A stretch of 64,000 nt of DNA from Desulfosporosinus metallidurans. GTDB lineage: Bacteria > Bacillota > Desulfitobacteriia > Desulfitobacteriales > Desulfitobacteriaceae. The first letter of the stretch is position 1. Each line of letters opens with the position of its first letter. Where the stretch lies: NCBI RefSeq assembly GCF_001936615.1, contig NZ_MLBF01000006.1:1-64000 (forward strand), read 5' to 3'. The notes below the pieces were generated by a model that saw only the letters and a program-made list of their open reading frames with translations, had not been told where the DNA came from and did no database searches. Both the position numbers and the translations under genes were made by a program. Below, in pieces: positions 51,860 through 59,980 of this stretch.

Positions 51860-52756
51860 CTAAAACCAGCTACTCCATTGCCCAGCGTAGGTGATAATAT
51901 AACGCACAAAAAATCCACCAAAAAGAACTAGAAAACTGCTGCTAATGGTCACAGGTAACGTCCAACGGACAGGAATTTTGTCTTTCAATTCTAGGTACTC
52001 CAGCGAAAAGGGGACAAGCAACCCGAGTCCGACAATCAGAAGCCAGAAAATCACAGCGAACTCTCCGTATAACAGACTTCCGAAGGCATCCGAGACGCTT
52101 ACCGAGCTTAGTCTGCCCATTACGATCATTATTAATAGTATAAAACATTCCAGAATAATGAGTAAAGCGTCTGCCTTGGTCAAATCATGCAATTCTTTAT
52201 GACTCGCACGTTGCCATGGACTTAGCGCCGATAGGAAAATCACGGACGCTACCCCTGTCGACAAAGCAGACACTAAGAACAGCACGGGTAGTAAGGGGGC
52301 CGTCCATAAGGGACGTACGGCGGCATTAAGCAGAAGGCCGGTGTACGATGCCACACCTACTGCTAAGAAAGGCATCCCTTTAGCTAAGCCCTTTTTCCAT
52401 TTTTCTAAAGTCTTCGTCTGCCCAATAATTTGAAATTTTTCCGGAAGCCAAAGATATAGATAGATGACACTTAAAATTGTAAAGAACAGAATTGCCCAAC
52501 TTCCATAGGACATCGGGGACCTTACTTGCAAGGTTAAAAATAATTGATAAAAATTAAAAGGACTTCCTAGATCTAGCAAAAGCACGCCTAAGCCCAAGGA
52601 AATGGGGAAGGGTGAGATAAAGGCACCCCAGCGGCCAACGCGCTCAAAGTCTTGGCCGCCGTAGAGCAAGGCCAGATTGGACGTGACCATGGCTCCTGCA
52701 CTCACTCCTGCTGTGAAGAGGTAAATAACAATCATTAAGCCCCAAGTTATTTCCAC
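51860..52756 (-). CDS. NrfD/PsrC-type membrane subunit
   Basis: A 298-residue protein with about eight helices, beginning WGLMIVIYLFTAGVSAGAMV, the PsrC family start. It binds quinone and exchanges electrons with the Fe-S subunit. It lies between the Fe-S gene and the Rieske gene. Confidence 0.9.
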   Translation of the reverse strand: MEITWGLMIVIYLFTAGVSAGAMVTSNLALLYGGQDFERVGRWGAFISPFPISLGLGVLLLDLGSPFNFYQLFLTLQVRSPMSYGSWAILFFTILSVIYLYLWLPEKFQIIGQTKTLEKWKKGLAKGMPFLAVGVASYTGLLLNAAVRPLWTAPLLPVLFLVSALSTGVASVIFLSALSPWQRASHKELHDLTKADALLIILECFILLIMIVMGRLSSVSVSDAFGSLLYGEFAVIFWLLIVGLGLLVPFSLEYLELKDKIPVRWTLPVTISSSFLVLFGGFFVRYIITYAGQWSSWF

Positions 52757-52779
52757 GTGAAGACTCCCTCCTAAGCCCG

Positions 52780-53355
52780 TTATTTGCCCTCGGGTATTTC
52801 TGGTACCACGTCATCAATATAATAAATATTAGGGCCCGTTCCCACATGTTTTAGCAACTGACGGGTCGGATATTTGGCGATCAACTTAGAAACGATACTA
52901 TTCGGATCATTGAGGTCGCCTGCCTGCCGAGATTTTCCTAAGCAAGTTTGCACACACGCTGGCTGAAGTCCTTGCTCTAGACGTTGTAAGCAGAGAGTAC
53001 ACTTGTCGGCCTTTCCCGTTTCAGGATTAGCAAAGCGAGCATCATACGGACAAGCCGTAATACAGTATTTACATCCAATACATTTACTGTTTTCTACGAT
53101 GACAATCCCATCTGGGCGTTTTTGGGAAGCCCCCGTCGGGCAAACGGAGACACACGGTGGGTGGTCACAATGCATGCAGTTTCCAGGTTGGAAAATTTCC
53201 CTCACCTTAGGAAACTGTCCCAGAACTCCACTACTTTTTACCCAATTTCTCGTATGCCCAATGGGCACGTCATTTTCCGCGCGACAAGCCACCATACAGG
53301 CATCGCAGTCGATACAGCGCGAGGTAATGATGACAAATCCCATGCGAACAGCCAT
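52780..53355 (-). CDS. 4[4Fe-4S] electron-transfer subunit (PsrB/HybA-like)
   Basis: A 191-residue ferredoxin-like subunit with four cluster motifs: CIDCDACMVAC, CMHCDHPPCVSVCP, CIGCKYCITACP, and CTLCLQRLEQG...CVQTC. It starts at ATG 53355 with AGGAGGAG. It links the Mo subunit to NrfD. Confidence 0.95.
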   Translation of the reverse strand: MAVRMGFVIITSRCIDCDACMVACRAENDVPIGHTRNWVKSSGVLGQFPKVREIFQPGNCMHCDHPPCVSVCPTGASQKRPDGIVIVENSKCIGCKYCITACPYDARFANPETGKADKCTLCLQRLEQGLQPACVQTCLGKSRQAGDLNDPNSIVSKLIAKYPTRQLLKHVGTGPNIYYIDDVVPEIPEGK

Positions 53356-53366
53356 ATTTTCTCCTC

Positions 53367-55577
53367 CTACGCCTTACTCACTGTTACAAAGGTTTCACTT
53401 AAGGCCGAACCTCCCGAGATCGGGTCTGTGACGGTCTTGTGTAGAGCGGAATCACTTGCTCCCAGCTTATAAGCTGATTTAAGCCCTTTGCTTATGTGTC
53501 CAAACCCTCCAACCATAAAGATACAATCTGGTCGTATACCCTCTGTTACATAGGCTTTAATACTCACCTTGCCGACCTCACTTTCCAACACCACTCGATC
53601 ATCCGTCTTAACCCCGATCTTGTCGGCCACCGAAGTATGCAACCAAGCACGATTTTCCGAAAAGACTTCCAAGAGCCAGCGGTTATTCTGAGTGAACATT
53701 TGAGAATGCTGAGCGGTTTTCCCTGTCAAGAGGTAAAAGTGGTCCGCTGCTGGCCGTGGGGGTTCATTCCAAGTTGGCACCGCTTTCTTGCCCATCTGGG
53801 CCATTATGCTGGACGAAATCTCGATTTTTCCGCTACTCGTTTGGAATTCAAAGTCTTTGGAATGGTCTTCTTTCAGAGTTTGCACGACATAGTGCCCTGC
53901 TCGCTGTAATTCCTCCAAACTGACTGGAAACGGCTTAAGTTGCAGGGTCAAGAGATCCTTTTCATCCTTATAAGGTAGAAATTCTCCTAACCCTAACTTA
54001 TCCGCGAGTTCCTTATAAATCATTAAGCTACTTTTCGTTTCGTAGAGAGGCTCGATCACGGGCTGGCGGATAAAGATCTTATTGCCAATCGGTATCAAAC
54101 CGTCATAGCGTTCGAGATAGCTGGATTCAGGCAAAATCACATCCGCATAATACGCCGTATCACTCGCTTGAATATCGATCACCGCTACAAAATCTAACTT
54201 CATTAAAGCGTTAATGGTTTTTTGTCGTTCCGGAATCGAGAGCACCGGATTTTGCCTGGAGATCAACCACCCTTTAGCCTCATAGGGTTTACCGGTCAAA
54301 ATATTATCCCGCATCGTCTGGATCACGCCATAAGATAAGGGGACCATAGGATACTGCCAGGGCACTCCATCAAGGCGCATTCCCTGAGTCGGTGGGAAGG
54401 GAGGATGGGACAGAACCCCCAGCTTGGCAGTGTTGATTTCCTGATCGGGAATCAGTCCGCCCGGCTGTGCCCAATTACCCATCAGAGCATTAAGCACTGC
54501 GATGGCCCGTTCCGTTTGAAATGAATTTACAAAGTTCGAAGTCCTCCAGTTGGGATGGGCAATTACCGCTGGAGCAGCAGCCGCAAACTCCCGCGCGATC
54601 CTGCGAATGGTCGTCGCTGGGATCTCGCATTTCTGCTCCGCCCATTCAGGCGTATAGTCCTTCACTTCAGTGGTCAGATCTTCGAAACCCTGAGTATACG
54701 TTTTGACAAACGTTGCATTGTACAATTTTTCTTTTATGATCACGTTGATCATCGCAAGGAAGAAGGCTGAATCTGTGCCGGGACGCGTCGGCAACCATTC
54801 CGTTGCTTTCGCCGCCGTCTTGCTGAAACGTGGATCAAGCACAACGACCTTAACCCCTCTGGCCACCATTTCGATCATTTCCTGAGTTTCGTTATTGGAA
54901 ATTCCCTCCGCCAGATTTCTGCCCGTGAAAATCATATACTTGCAATGCTTATAATCTGTCCCCGGTTGCGGTACACCGTAGGTATACAGAAATCCGGTAG
55001 TCATGGCATTAAAACATAAACTTCGCTGCGTGCCGTAATTAGGAGTTCCATAGGCTTTAAGCAGAATCTCAAAAAACGGTTGAGACAAATTGTCCGTCGA
55101 GTTGAACATCATAGCCTTGGCGCCGTATTTATCTTTGATTTTCTTCATTTGATCTGCAGTATAGCTCAAAGCTTCATCCCATGAAGCCCTCCGCCACAAA
55201 CCGCTTCCCCGTGCCCCTGCTCGAATCATTGGAAATTTAATGCGATCCGGGCTATACATCGTTTCAATGCCCGCATTTCCACGAGGGCATAGTTTTCCTA
55301 AATTATTGGGGTGATCTGGATTCCCCTCCAACTTCTTCACGACGCCATTTTCGACCTTAGCCATAACTCCGCACCGCCAGACACACTGCTCACAAATGGT
55401 GGTAACAGTCTTTGCACCTGTAGCTGATGTCTGCACTGAACTTTGACTCGCGCTTACGCTGGTTCCTTGCGCTAGGAGCCCAAAGCCAGAGGTAGCGCCC
55501 AGTGCAGCACCTGCGGCAGTTCCTTTAATAAACTGACGGCGGCTGAACAATTGATCCCAAGTATACACTTCGGACAC
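53367..55577 (-). CDS. Molybdopterin oxidoreductase, PsrA/PhsA/TtrA-type catalytic subunit
   Basis: A 736-residue catalytic subunit. A Tat signal (SRRQFIKG) sends it outside. A 4Fe-4S motif CEQCVWRCG...CPRG is followed by a Mo-bisPGD domain. The Mo ligand region reads RSLCFNAMTTGF, so Cys is the likely ligand, as in polysulfide, thiosulfate or tetrathionate reductases. It starts at GTG with AAAGGAGG. With the Fe-S and NrfD subunits it forms a PSR-like complex; the unusual joining of a Rieske/cytochrome b unit and YeeE transporters suggests sulfur-compound respiration or oxidation. The substrate is not determined. Confidence 0.9.
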   Translation of the reverse strand: MSEVYTWDQLFSRRQFIKGTAAGAALGATSGFGLLAQGTSVSASQSSVQTSATGAKTVTTICEQCVWRCGVMAKVENGVVKKLEGNPDHPNNLGKLCPRGNAGIETMYSPDRIKFPMIRAGARGSGLWRRASWDEALSYTADQMKKIKDKYGAKAMMFNSTDNLSQPFFEILLKAYGTPNYGTQRSLCFNAMTTGFLYTYGVPQPGTDYKHCKYMIFTGRNLAEGISNNETQEMIEMVARGVKVVVLDPRFSKTAAKATEWLPTRPGTDSAFFLAMINVIIKEKLYNATFVKTYTQGFEDLTTEVKDYTPEWAEQKCEIPATTIRRIAREFAAAAPAVIAHPNWRTSNFVNSFQTERAIAVLNALMGNWAQPGGLIPDQEINTAKLGVLSHPPFPPTQGMRLDGVPWQYPMVPLSYGVIQTMRDNILTGKPYEAKGWLISRQNPVLSIPERQKTINALMKLDFVAVIDIQASDTAYYADVILPESSYLERYDGLIPIGNKIFIRQPVIEPLYETKSSLMIYKELADKLGLGEFLPYKDEKDLLTLQLKPFPVSLEELQRAGHYVVQTLKEDHSKDFEFQTSSGKIEISSSIMAQMGKKAVPTWNEPPRPAADHFYLLTGKTAQHSQMFTQNNRWLLEVFSENRAWLHTSVADKIGVKTDDRVVLESEVGKVSIKAYVTEGIRPDCIFMVGGFGHISKGLKSAYKLGASDSALHKTVTDPISGGSALSETFVTVSKA

Positions 55578-55610
55578 ATGGAGGCCTCCTTTCCTTGGGA
55601 GATAGAATAA

Positions 55611-56189
55611 TTAATTCAAGTTTAAGTCGTTGACCTGTGTCTTTGAAGCGTCTTTAGATTTCTCCATAATTTTTGAACCCACATAAAACACGATAGTACA
55701 CAGGACAAAGAGCGAGATGAATAGCCAATGATTGACATAGAGAAGTTCTTCCAGAGTTTTTTGTCCATAGGAACCAATGGTGGATATTTTTAAGAAAACG
55801 GATTGGTAAGTGGCTCCAAAAATGACCCCCCCGACGAGAAAACCCAAAACTCCCGGAATTAAATAATCTAAATTTCCCTGACCACAACCTGTGATCAACG
55901 TACCCGGTCACGTGCCGGCGATGGCCATACCAACCCCAAACAGGAGTCCGCCCAAAAGGTTTCCTACAATATAAGTGGAGGATACTTGATCCAACTGGAT
56001 AAAACCGAGGTCTTTCAGGGTATAGAGACCCACAAGTCCTACGGAAATTCCTGTCATCATGAGCTTCATGACGGTATTATCTTTGAAACGGAATTGATTA
56101 ACGATCCGATGATAGTGACCTAAGCCAGCTTTCTGTAGAGAAAAGGCGAAGAAAAAACCAATGATTAAGGGGACAACATACGTTGTCAT
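55611..56189 (-). CDS. YeeE/YedE sulfur-transport protein with in-frame UGA (probable selenoprotein)
   Basis: A continuous frame of 192 residues, if UGA at 55910-55908 is read as Sec. The motif reads GVGMAIAGT-U-PGTLITGCG; YeeE/YedE proteins have the conserved Cys of G-x-CPGT at this place. Right after the UGA a hairpin forms: TTGATCAC and GTGGTCAG arms enclose an AGGTT loop, and 18 nt separate the UGA from the loop GG, like a bacterial SECIS. Past the UGA the protein continues with clear family sequence (LIPGVLGFLVGGVIFGATYQ). ATG 56189 follows GGGGGGG. It is paired with the YeeE gene just upstream. If UGA is a stop, it would be a split pseudogene; the SECIS argues against that. Confidence 0.85.
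55871..55910 (-). promoter_or_regulatory. Bacterial SECIS element
   Basis: It starts at the UGA (55910). The stem is TTGATCAC / GTGGTCAG (8 pairs including two G-U) with loop AGGTT, where GGT is the SelB-contact signature. Distance and loop match those of E. coli fdhF as I recall them. Confidence 0.8.
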
Positions 56190-56190
56190 A

Positions 56191-56721
56191 TTAATAATCC
56201 CCCCCATACAAAATCTTCGTTGTGATGATCCCAGACACGAACAGCCCTGCAATGAAGAGCAGCCCAGCTGGCGAAAGTTGCATGGTTCCTGAAATAGCCA
56301 AACCACTCGTACACCCGCCAGCAATCCCTGCGGAATACTCGATGATGATCCCACCAAGAAAAATCATCGCCCAGCGCTTTAGCTTACTGGGTCCAAAGTT
56401 CTGTGTCCACTGCTGATCCGGCATTATTCTAAACTTAAAATCCTTAGACCACTTGCTGGAGACAAAGGCACCCAGCAACATTCCAGCAAAGAGTATAATT
56501 TGAAAACTAACGACGGGTGGCATCTGGAATTTAAAGTACATGGAATTTGCCAAATTTAAATGAAATGTTTTCAAAAGGATACTGTCAATGCTCTCGATAC
56601 CACCTGAAGAGCCGATAGTTTTGTCGACCAAAACATAGGAAGCGATGGCCGTTAGTCCCAAAAGAACTCCTGCTGCCCAAGGGGACCATACTTTTTCCTT
56701 CATTTTTTCATTAAAGGACAC
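56191..56721 (-). CDS. YeeE/YedE family sulfur-transport protein, first half
   Basis: A 176-residue membrane protein with about four helices. The family motif EYSAGIAGGCTSGLAISG carries the conserved Cys. YeeE (TsuA) imports thiosulfate through Cys-lined pores; two half-size proteins can together form the pore. GTG 56721 follows GGGGGAAA. It overlaps no gene but lies 1 nt before the selenoprotein partner. Confidence 0.88.
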   Translation of the reverse strand: MSFNEKMKEKVWSPWAAGVLLGLTAIASYVLVDKTIGSSGGIESIDSILLKTFHLNLANSMYFKFQMPPVVSFQIILFAGMLLGAFVSSKWSKDFKFRIMPDQQWTQNFGPSKLKRWAMIFLGGIIIEYSAGIAGGCTSGLAISGTMQLSPAGLLFIAGLFVSGIITTKILYGGDY

Positions 56722-56723
56722 GG

Positions 56724-57590
56724 TTAAATTTCCCCCTTTCCATTCTTTCTCTCACCTAACGAAGCCAAAGACTTAAGTTCATTTTCATCCATCGTTGTTA
56801 TGGCTTGCAACAATTGACTCCCGTGTTCACGTTCTAGAATCTTTTGGAGAGCCAAAACGGTATGCATATCCCCTTTTAGTAATTGTTTGAACACGTCTTG
56901 AACTTCCGGTGGCAGAGTGTTAAATGGAACATTCTTATGCTTTCCTTGCGCGAAGGCCCAGGGCCATAACCCTTTTTTCCACTTCCATAGCAGGACAGCT
57001 AAAATCAAGAGTGCCAAGATGTCTGCGATGACGATCGCCCAAGCTAGCCAGGGCAACTTACCGCTGGTGTTAAAATCAAGGATGTCAAAGTTAGGATTTG
57101 CGCTGGGCGGAACTTGAGTTGCTGCCGGAGACGGAGTGACTGTTCCAGTCCCTGTCGCGGGAGCCGTTCCAGCCGCTGAGGCACCCGGTGCTGCAGGGGT
57201 AGTTCCTGTAGGAGTTGAAGTTGTTGCAGCTCCGCCGTATTTTGCGACCCGAGCCGCTACATCTGCAGGGTGACAGGATGCACAGGATTGATCCGGTTGC
57301 GCTAAGGGCTTAGCGACAACCCCTACATGAGCTTTTGTCTTATCTGTTTCCGTAGCTACACCTAGATGACAGGCCTGGCAGAAATCTCCAAAGGAGTGTT
57401 GGGTATGCCAATCTCCCTTTTTGGAGACAGGGTCCGCTCCTTGAACCTCATGACAGGTTTTACAGGAGGAGGTTGATGCCCCACAGGCAGCCTGGGTATC
57501 TTTTGGAGTTGACAGCCAAAAAGAACCCATGAGCACAATACCGAAGATGCCAAAAATTAAGGCTAATAAGGACAGCTTTTTCTTTTTCAC
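56724..57590 (-). CDS. Triheme c-type cytochrome with membrane anchor
   Basis: A 288-residue protein: N-terminal signal helix, three heme sites (CKTCH, CQACH, CASCH), a Pro/Thr/Ala-Gly-rich linker (about 125-175), a second TM helix near 188-208 and a cytoplasmic C-terminal domain of about 75 residues. The cytoplasmic tail is unusual for a cytochrome and may contact a cytoplasmic partner. GTG 57590 follows GAGGAG. It is the first gene of the YeeE/Mo-oxidoreductase operon. Confidence 0.85.
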   Translation of the reverse strand: MKKKKLSLLALIFGIFGIVLMGSFWLSTPKDTQAACGASTSSCKTCHEVQGADPVSKKGDWHTQHSFGDFCQACHLGVATETDKTKAHVGVVAKPLAQPDQSCASCHPADVAARVAKYGGAATTSTPTGTTPAAPGASAAGTAPATGTGTVTPSPAATQVPPSANPNFDILDFNTSGKLPWLAWAIVIADILALLILAVLLWKWKKGLWPWAFAQGKHKNVPFNTLPPEVQDVFKQLLKGDMHTVLALQKILEREHGSQLLQAITTMDENELKSLASLGERKNGKGEI

Positions 57591-57858
57591 GTTTGCTCCT
57601 CACCTCACATGTTAATATTGATTTGATTTAAGATAAGAACTTTTGTCCTATTACCACCTCCAAAGGCCATTCTTGGATGCGATGGGGTAATGTTTTTTAA
57701 AAAGTTTTATATAACTATGCCAAGGTAAACTAAAAGGTAATTATTATTGGTAAAATATTCACAAATAAAACCAAGCAGAGAATTATCTGAGAGTTAGCAA
57801 TACGAACACCCTTGCGCACTTATGCCACCCGAAGGTCTTTTACACTATCGAGCCCCCT

Positions 57859-57875
57859 ATACCCGCGTTAGGTAT
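57859..57875. promoter_or_regulatory. Operator-like palindrome of the cytochrome/Mo-oxidoreductase operon
   Basis: ATACC-N7-GGTAT with a C-run and a CG centre. It stands about 15 nt downstream of the -10 box, the same place as the site at 48706. Confidence 0.55.
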
Positions 57876-57890
57876 ATATATTACATCATT

Positions 57891-57919
57891 AATATATTCG
57901 AATGGCTTTAATTTGTCAA
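57891..57919 (-). promoter_or_regulatory. Promoter of the triheme cytochrome operon
   Basis: On the minus strand TTGACA (57919-57914) and TATATT (57896-57891), spacer 17 nt; it shares AAT after the -35 and GAA before the -10 with the Trx-TrxR promoter. Confidence 0.8.
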
Positions 57920-58029
57920 CCGTTCAGCTTACCTTTTATCCTAAAGACTATTATCACCGACCTTAGAGTCCTACACTAAGGAATAGCCAAAAAACACCGA
58001 GAAACCTCGAGATTTCATACGTTTTGTTA

Positions 58030-58083
58030 CAAGTAAAATAGAAAAAGAAGCCCAAAAACTATAATTAGTTTTCGGGCTTCTTG
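58030..58083 (-). terminator. Terminator of the hdr operon
   Basis: AAGAAGCCCAAAAACTA and TAGTTTTCGGGCTTCTT form a long stem around TAAT. On the minus strand TTTCTATTTTAC follows, 35 nt past the hdrB2 stop. Confidence 0.85.
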
Positions 58084-58117
58084 CTCGTCTAATATCTTTA
58101 GACTAAAGACTATTAGC

Positions 58118-58987
58118 TTAACTGATTTTAGCGACCATAGACGCAGTGCTAACAACATGCTTACGGATACCCAATACAGAGTTAGGAATTCCAAAAGCCA
58201 TACCAATGAGTTCAGTAATGTACATCACTGGCACCTGCGCCTTTTTCCCAGTGGCTTTTGCCATGGCCCCTTGGCGCAGATCGAGATTCGACATGCACAT
58301 GGGGCAAGCGGTTGCTATGGCGTCGGCTCCCGTTTCTTTAGCTTGATAAACGATCTTGCCACTCAGCTCGACCACAATTTCCGGCCTTGTTAACACATAA
58401 GCTGCACCGCAGCAATCGGTTTTACAGTCCCAAGAAACCACTTCAGCCCCTAAGGCTACTAAGAGTTTATCCATGCTTACCGGATTCGTCGGATGGTCAA
58501 ACTGGGCAATCTTCGCCGGGCGAGTCAGCATGCATCCGTAATAGGGAGCAATCTTCAAACCCTTTAAGGGTTTTTTTACTTTAGCAGCCACTTTGTCAAG
58601 CCCAATCCGATCCACCAATAGTTCCAAAATGTTTAACACGTGAACCGTATTTTTGTAGTTCATCTCGATGGCCTGTTGAACTTTCTGGGATGTTTCTTTA
58701 CTTTCAGCACACTCGATCTCAGCCGTACGTAAATGATTGAAACATGCCGCACAGGGAGCCATGACTTCTTTCATTCCTGCCTTCTCAGCTTGCGCTAAGT
58801 TTCTTGCCGGTAAGGCCAAGGCCAAAAGATGATCCACCTGATGAGCAGGGGTTGACCCACAGCAGTTCCAGTCTGGAATTTCTTCCAATTGGACATCTAA
58901 GGTTTTAAATACCTCTCGGGTTGAGGATTCATAGTTCTTGGCAGTTGAATGGAGGGAACATCCAGGAAAGTAACCAGTTTTCATCAC
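58118..58987 (-). CDS. HdrB-like CCG-domain protein (second copy)
   Basis: A 289-residue HdrB-type subunit with two CCG domains: WNCCGSTPAHQ with CSLHSTAKNYE upstream, and DCCGAAYVLTRPE with CMLTRP. In methanogens HdrB holds the noncubane Fe-S clusters that cleave heterodisulfide. It also has ACAACFNH and ACPMCMSN Cys pairs. It overlaps the HdrC2 stop by 4 nt. The last gene of the hdr operon. Confidence 0.9.
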   Translation of the reverse strand: MMKTGYFPGCSLHSTAKNYESSTREVFKTLDVQLEEIPDWNCCGSTPAHQVDHLLALALPARNLAQAEKAGMKEVMAPCAACFNHLRTAEIECAESKETSQKVQQAIEMNYKNTVHVLNILELLVDRIGLDKVAAKVKKPLKGLKIAPYYGCMLTRPAKIAQFDHPTNPVSMDKLLVALGAEVVSWDCKTDCCGAAYVLTRPEIVVELSGKIVYQAKETGADAIATACPMCMSNLDLRQGAMAKATGKKAQVPVMYITELIGMAFGIPNSVLGIRKHVVSTASMVAKIS

Positions 58988-59565
58988 GCATGCCCTCCTT
59001 GCATTTTCTGAACATTTTCAAATATTTTAGCCACTGCAGCCTGCCCGTGAATCTTACGAGGTAGGATGTCGCCGAAACCCATAATACCCTTCAAAAACAT
59101 AGGTGGACCAATCGGAATCAGGGCTGCCACATCTCGGACAAGTTCTCCCTGAGAAAGCATGTTCTTGACCATCAGGCCAACTTCATGCATGCGTCCGATG
59201 TTCCGTACTTCTCCGAGGAAAATCTCATTCATCTTAGGGATTTTCTTCTCGTTAGACGTATACCCTTCTTCTTTGGACATCGCCCGCAACGCATTCATCA
59301 CTTTGTAAAGTTCGAAACCCGCAGGGCACTGCGCACCGCACGTTCCACATTGAATACACATTTGAATCGACTTGCTGGGTAGAACTTGATCTTTCATATT
59401 ATAGACAATCATTTCCAAAATGGAGTTCGGTGCATAATCCATGACCCGGGAAAATGGGCACCCTCCTGAGCATTTACTGCATTGATAGCATTCTTGTACT
59501 TTTTGTCCGCTTCGGGCTTCCACCTCATTAAGAAAGCTATGTTCTTCCTGTAGTACTACTTTCAA
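58984..59565 (-). CDS. HdrC-like 2[4Fe-4S] protein (second copy)
   Basis: A 193-residue subunit. Two cluster motifs CYQCSKCSGGCPFS and CIQCGTCGAQCPAG identify HdrC. It has an extra C-terminal helical domain. It starts at TTG overlapping the preceding stop by 4 nt. Confidence 0.9.
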   Translation of the reverse strand: MKVVLQEEHSFLNEVEARSGQKVQECYQCSKCSGGCPFSRVMDYAPNSILEMIVYNMKDQVLPSKSIQMCIQCGTCGAQCPAGFELYKVMNALRAMSKEEGYTSNEKKIPKMNEIFLGEVRNIGRMHEVGLMVKNMLSQGELVRDVAALIPIGPPMFLKGIMGFGDILPRKIHGQAAVAKIFENVQKMQGGHA

Positions 59566-59951
59566 CCCTCTTCACCCTCTCTTCGGTGTTTCGAACAGTG
59601 CTCATACTTATGATATATCAAAGACGGTTGCTCATATTTAGGTTCAATACCACGCCGCGTTGCTTCTTTGCGAAGCGTGGCCATAATCTCACTTAAGGGA
59701 ATACCGACGGGACATATTACCTCACACCCGGTACAATTTTTGCCGCAAAGCCAAATGGTACGGCTGTTCAAAACCTGTTCATCCAGACAATCCAGCAAAT
59801 ATTCAATCACTTGGCGTGGGGACAAGTCGAATTCATCCAGATGGGCACACCCTCCACCACACTTTGAACATTGCAAGCAGGCTGTGAGGGACTTTTGAAT
59901 GCCCTCTTCTACGATCGTTCGAATACCATCTTCATGAATGCGCAAACGCAT
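59562..59951 (-). CDS. Small HdrC-like Fe-S protein in the hyp position of the cluster
   Basis: A 129-residue protein with two cluster motifs: CLQCSKCGGGCAHLD, where a usual CP is replaced by CA, and CGKNCTGCEVICPVG. It resembles a shortened HdrC. sHdr clusters of sulfur oxidisers carry an uncharacterised gene here between hdrA and hdrC2. The start at ATG 59951 has GAGG at about 11 nt; GTG 59960 is the alternative. Confidence 0.75.
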   Translation of the reverse strand: MRLRIHEDGIRTIVEEGIQKSLTACLQCSKCGGGCAHLDEFDLSPRQVIEYLLDCLDEQVLNSRTIWLCGKNCTGCEVICPVGIPLSEIMATLRKEATRRGIEPKYEQPSLIYHKYEHCSKHRREGEEG

Positions 59952-59980
59952 TTGGTTCACATCCTCACTTTTCAGCGTTC

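Larger units (their letters stand above)
57600..58020. other. Regulatory intergenic region before the cytochrome operon
   Basis: About 420 nt without an ORF carrying a ribosome site. It holds the predicted promoter and operator-like palindrome described separately, and a 5' leader of about 270 nt in which I see no known riboswitch. Confidence 0.6.

Noticed and set aside
53367..55577. Selenocysteine in the Mo-oxidoreductase
   Set aside because: The Mo-ligand place reads Cys (RSLCFNAM) and no in-frame TGA occurs in the gene.
55611..56357. Two separate ORFs, or a nonsense-mutated pseudogene
   Set aside because: The TGA is exactly at the conserved Cys, frame and family sequence continue, and a SECIS-like hairpin follows, so one selenoprotein gene is simpler.
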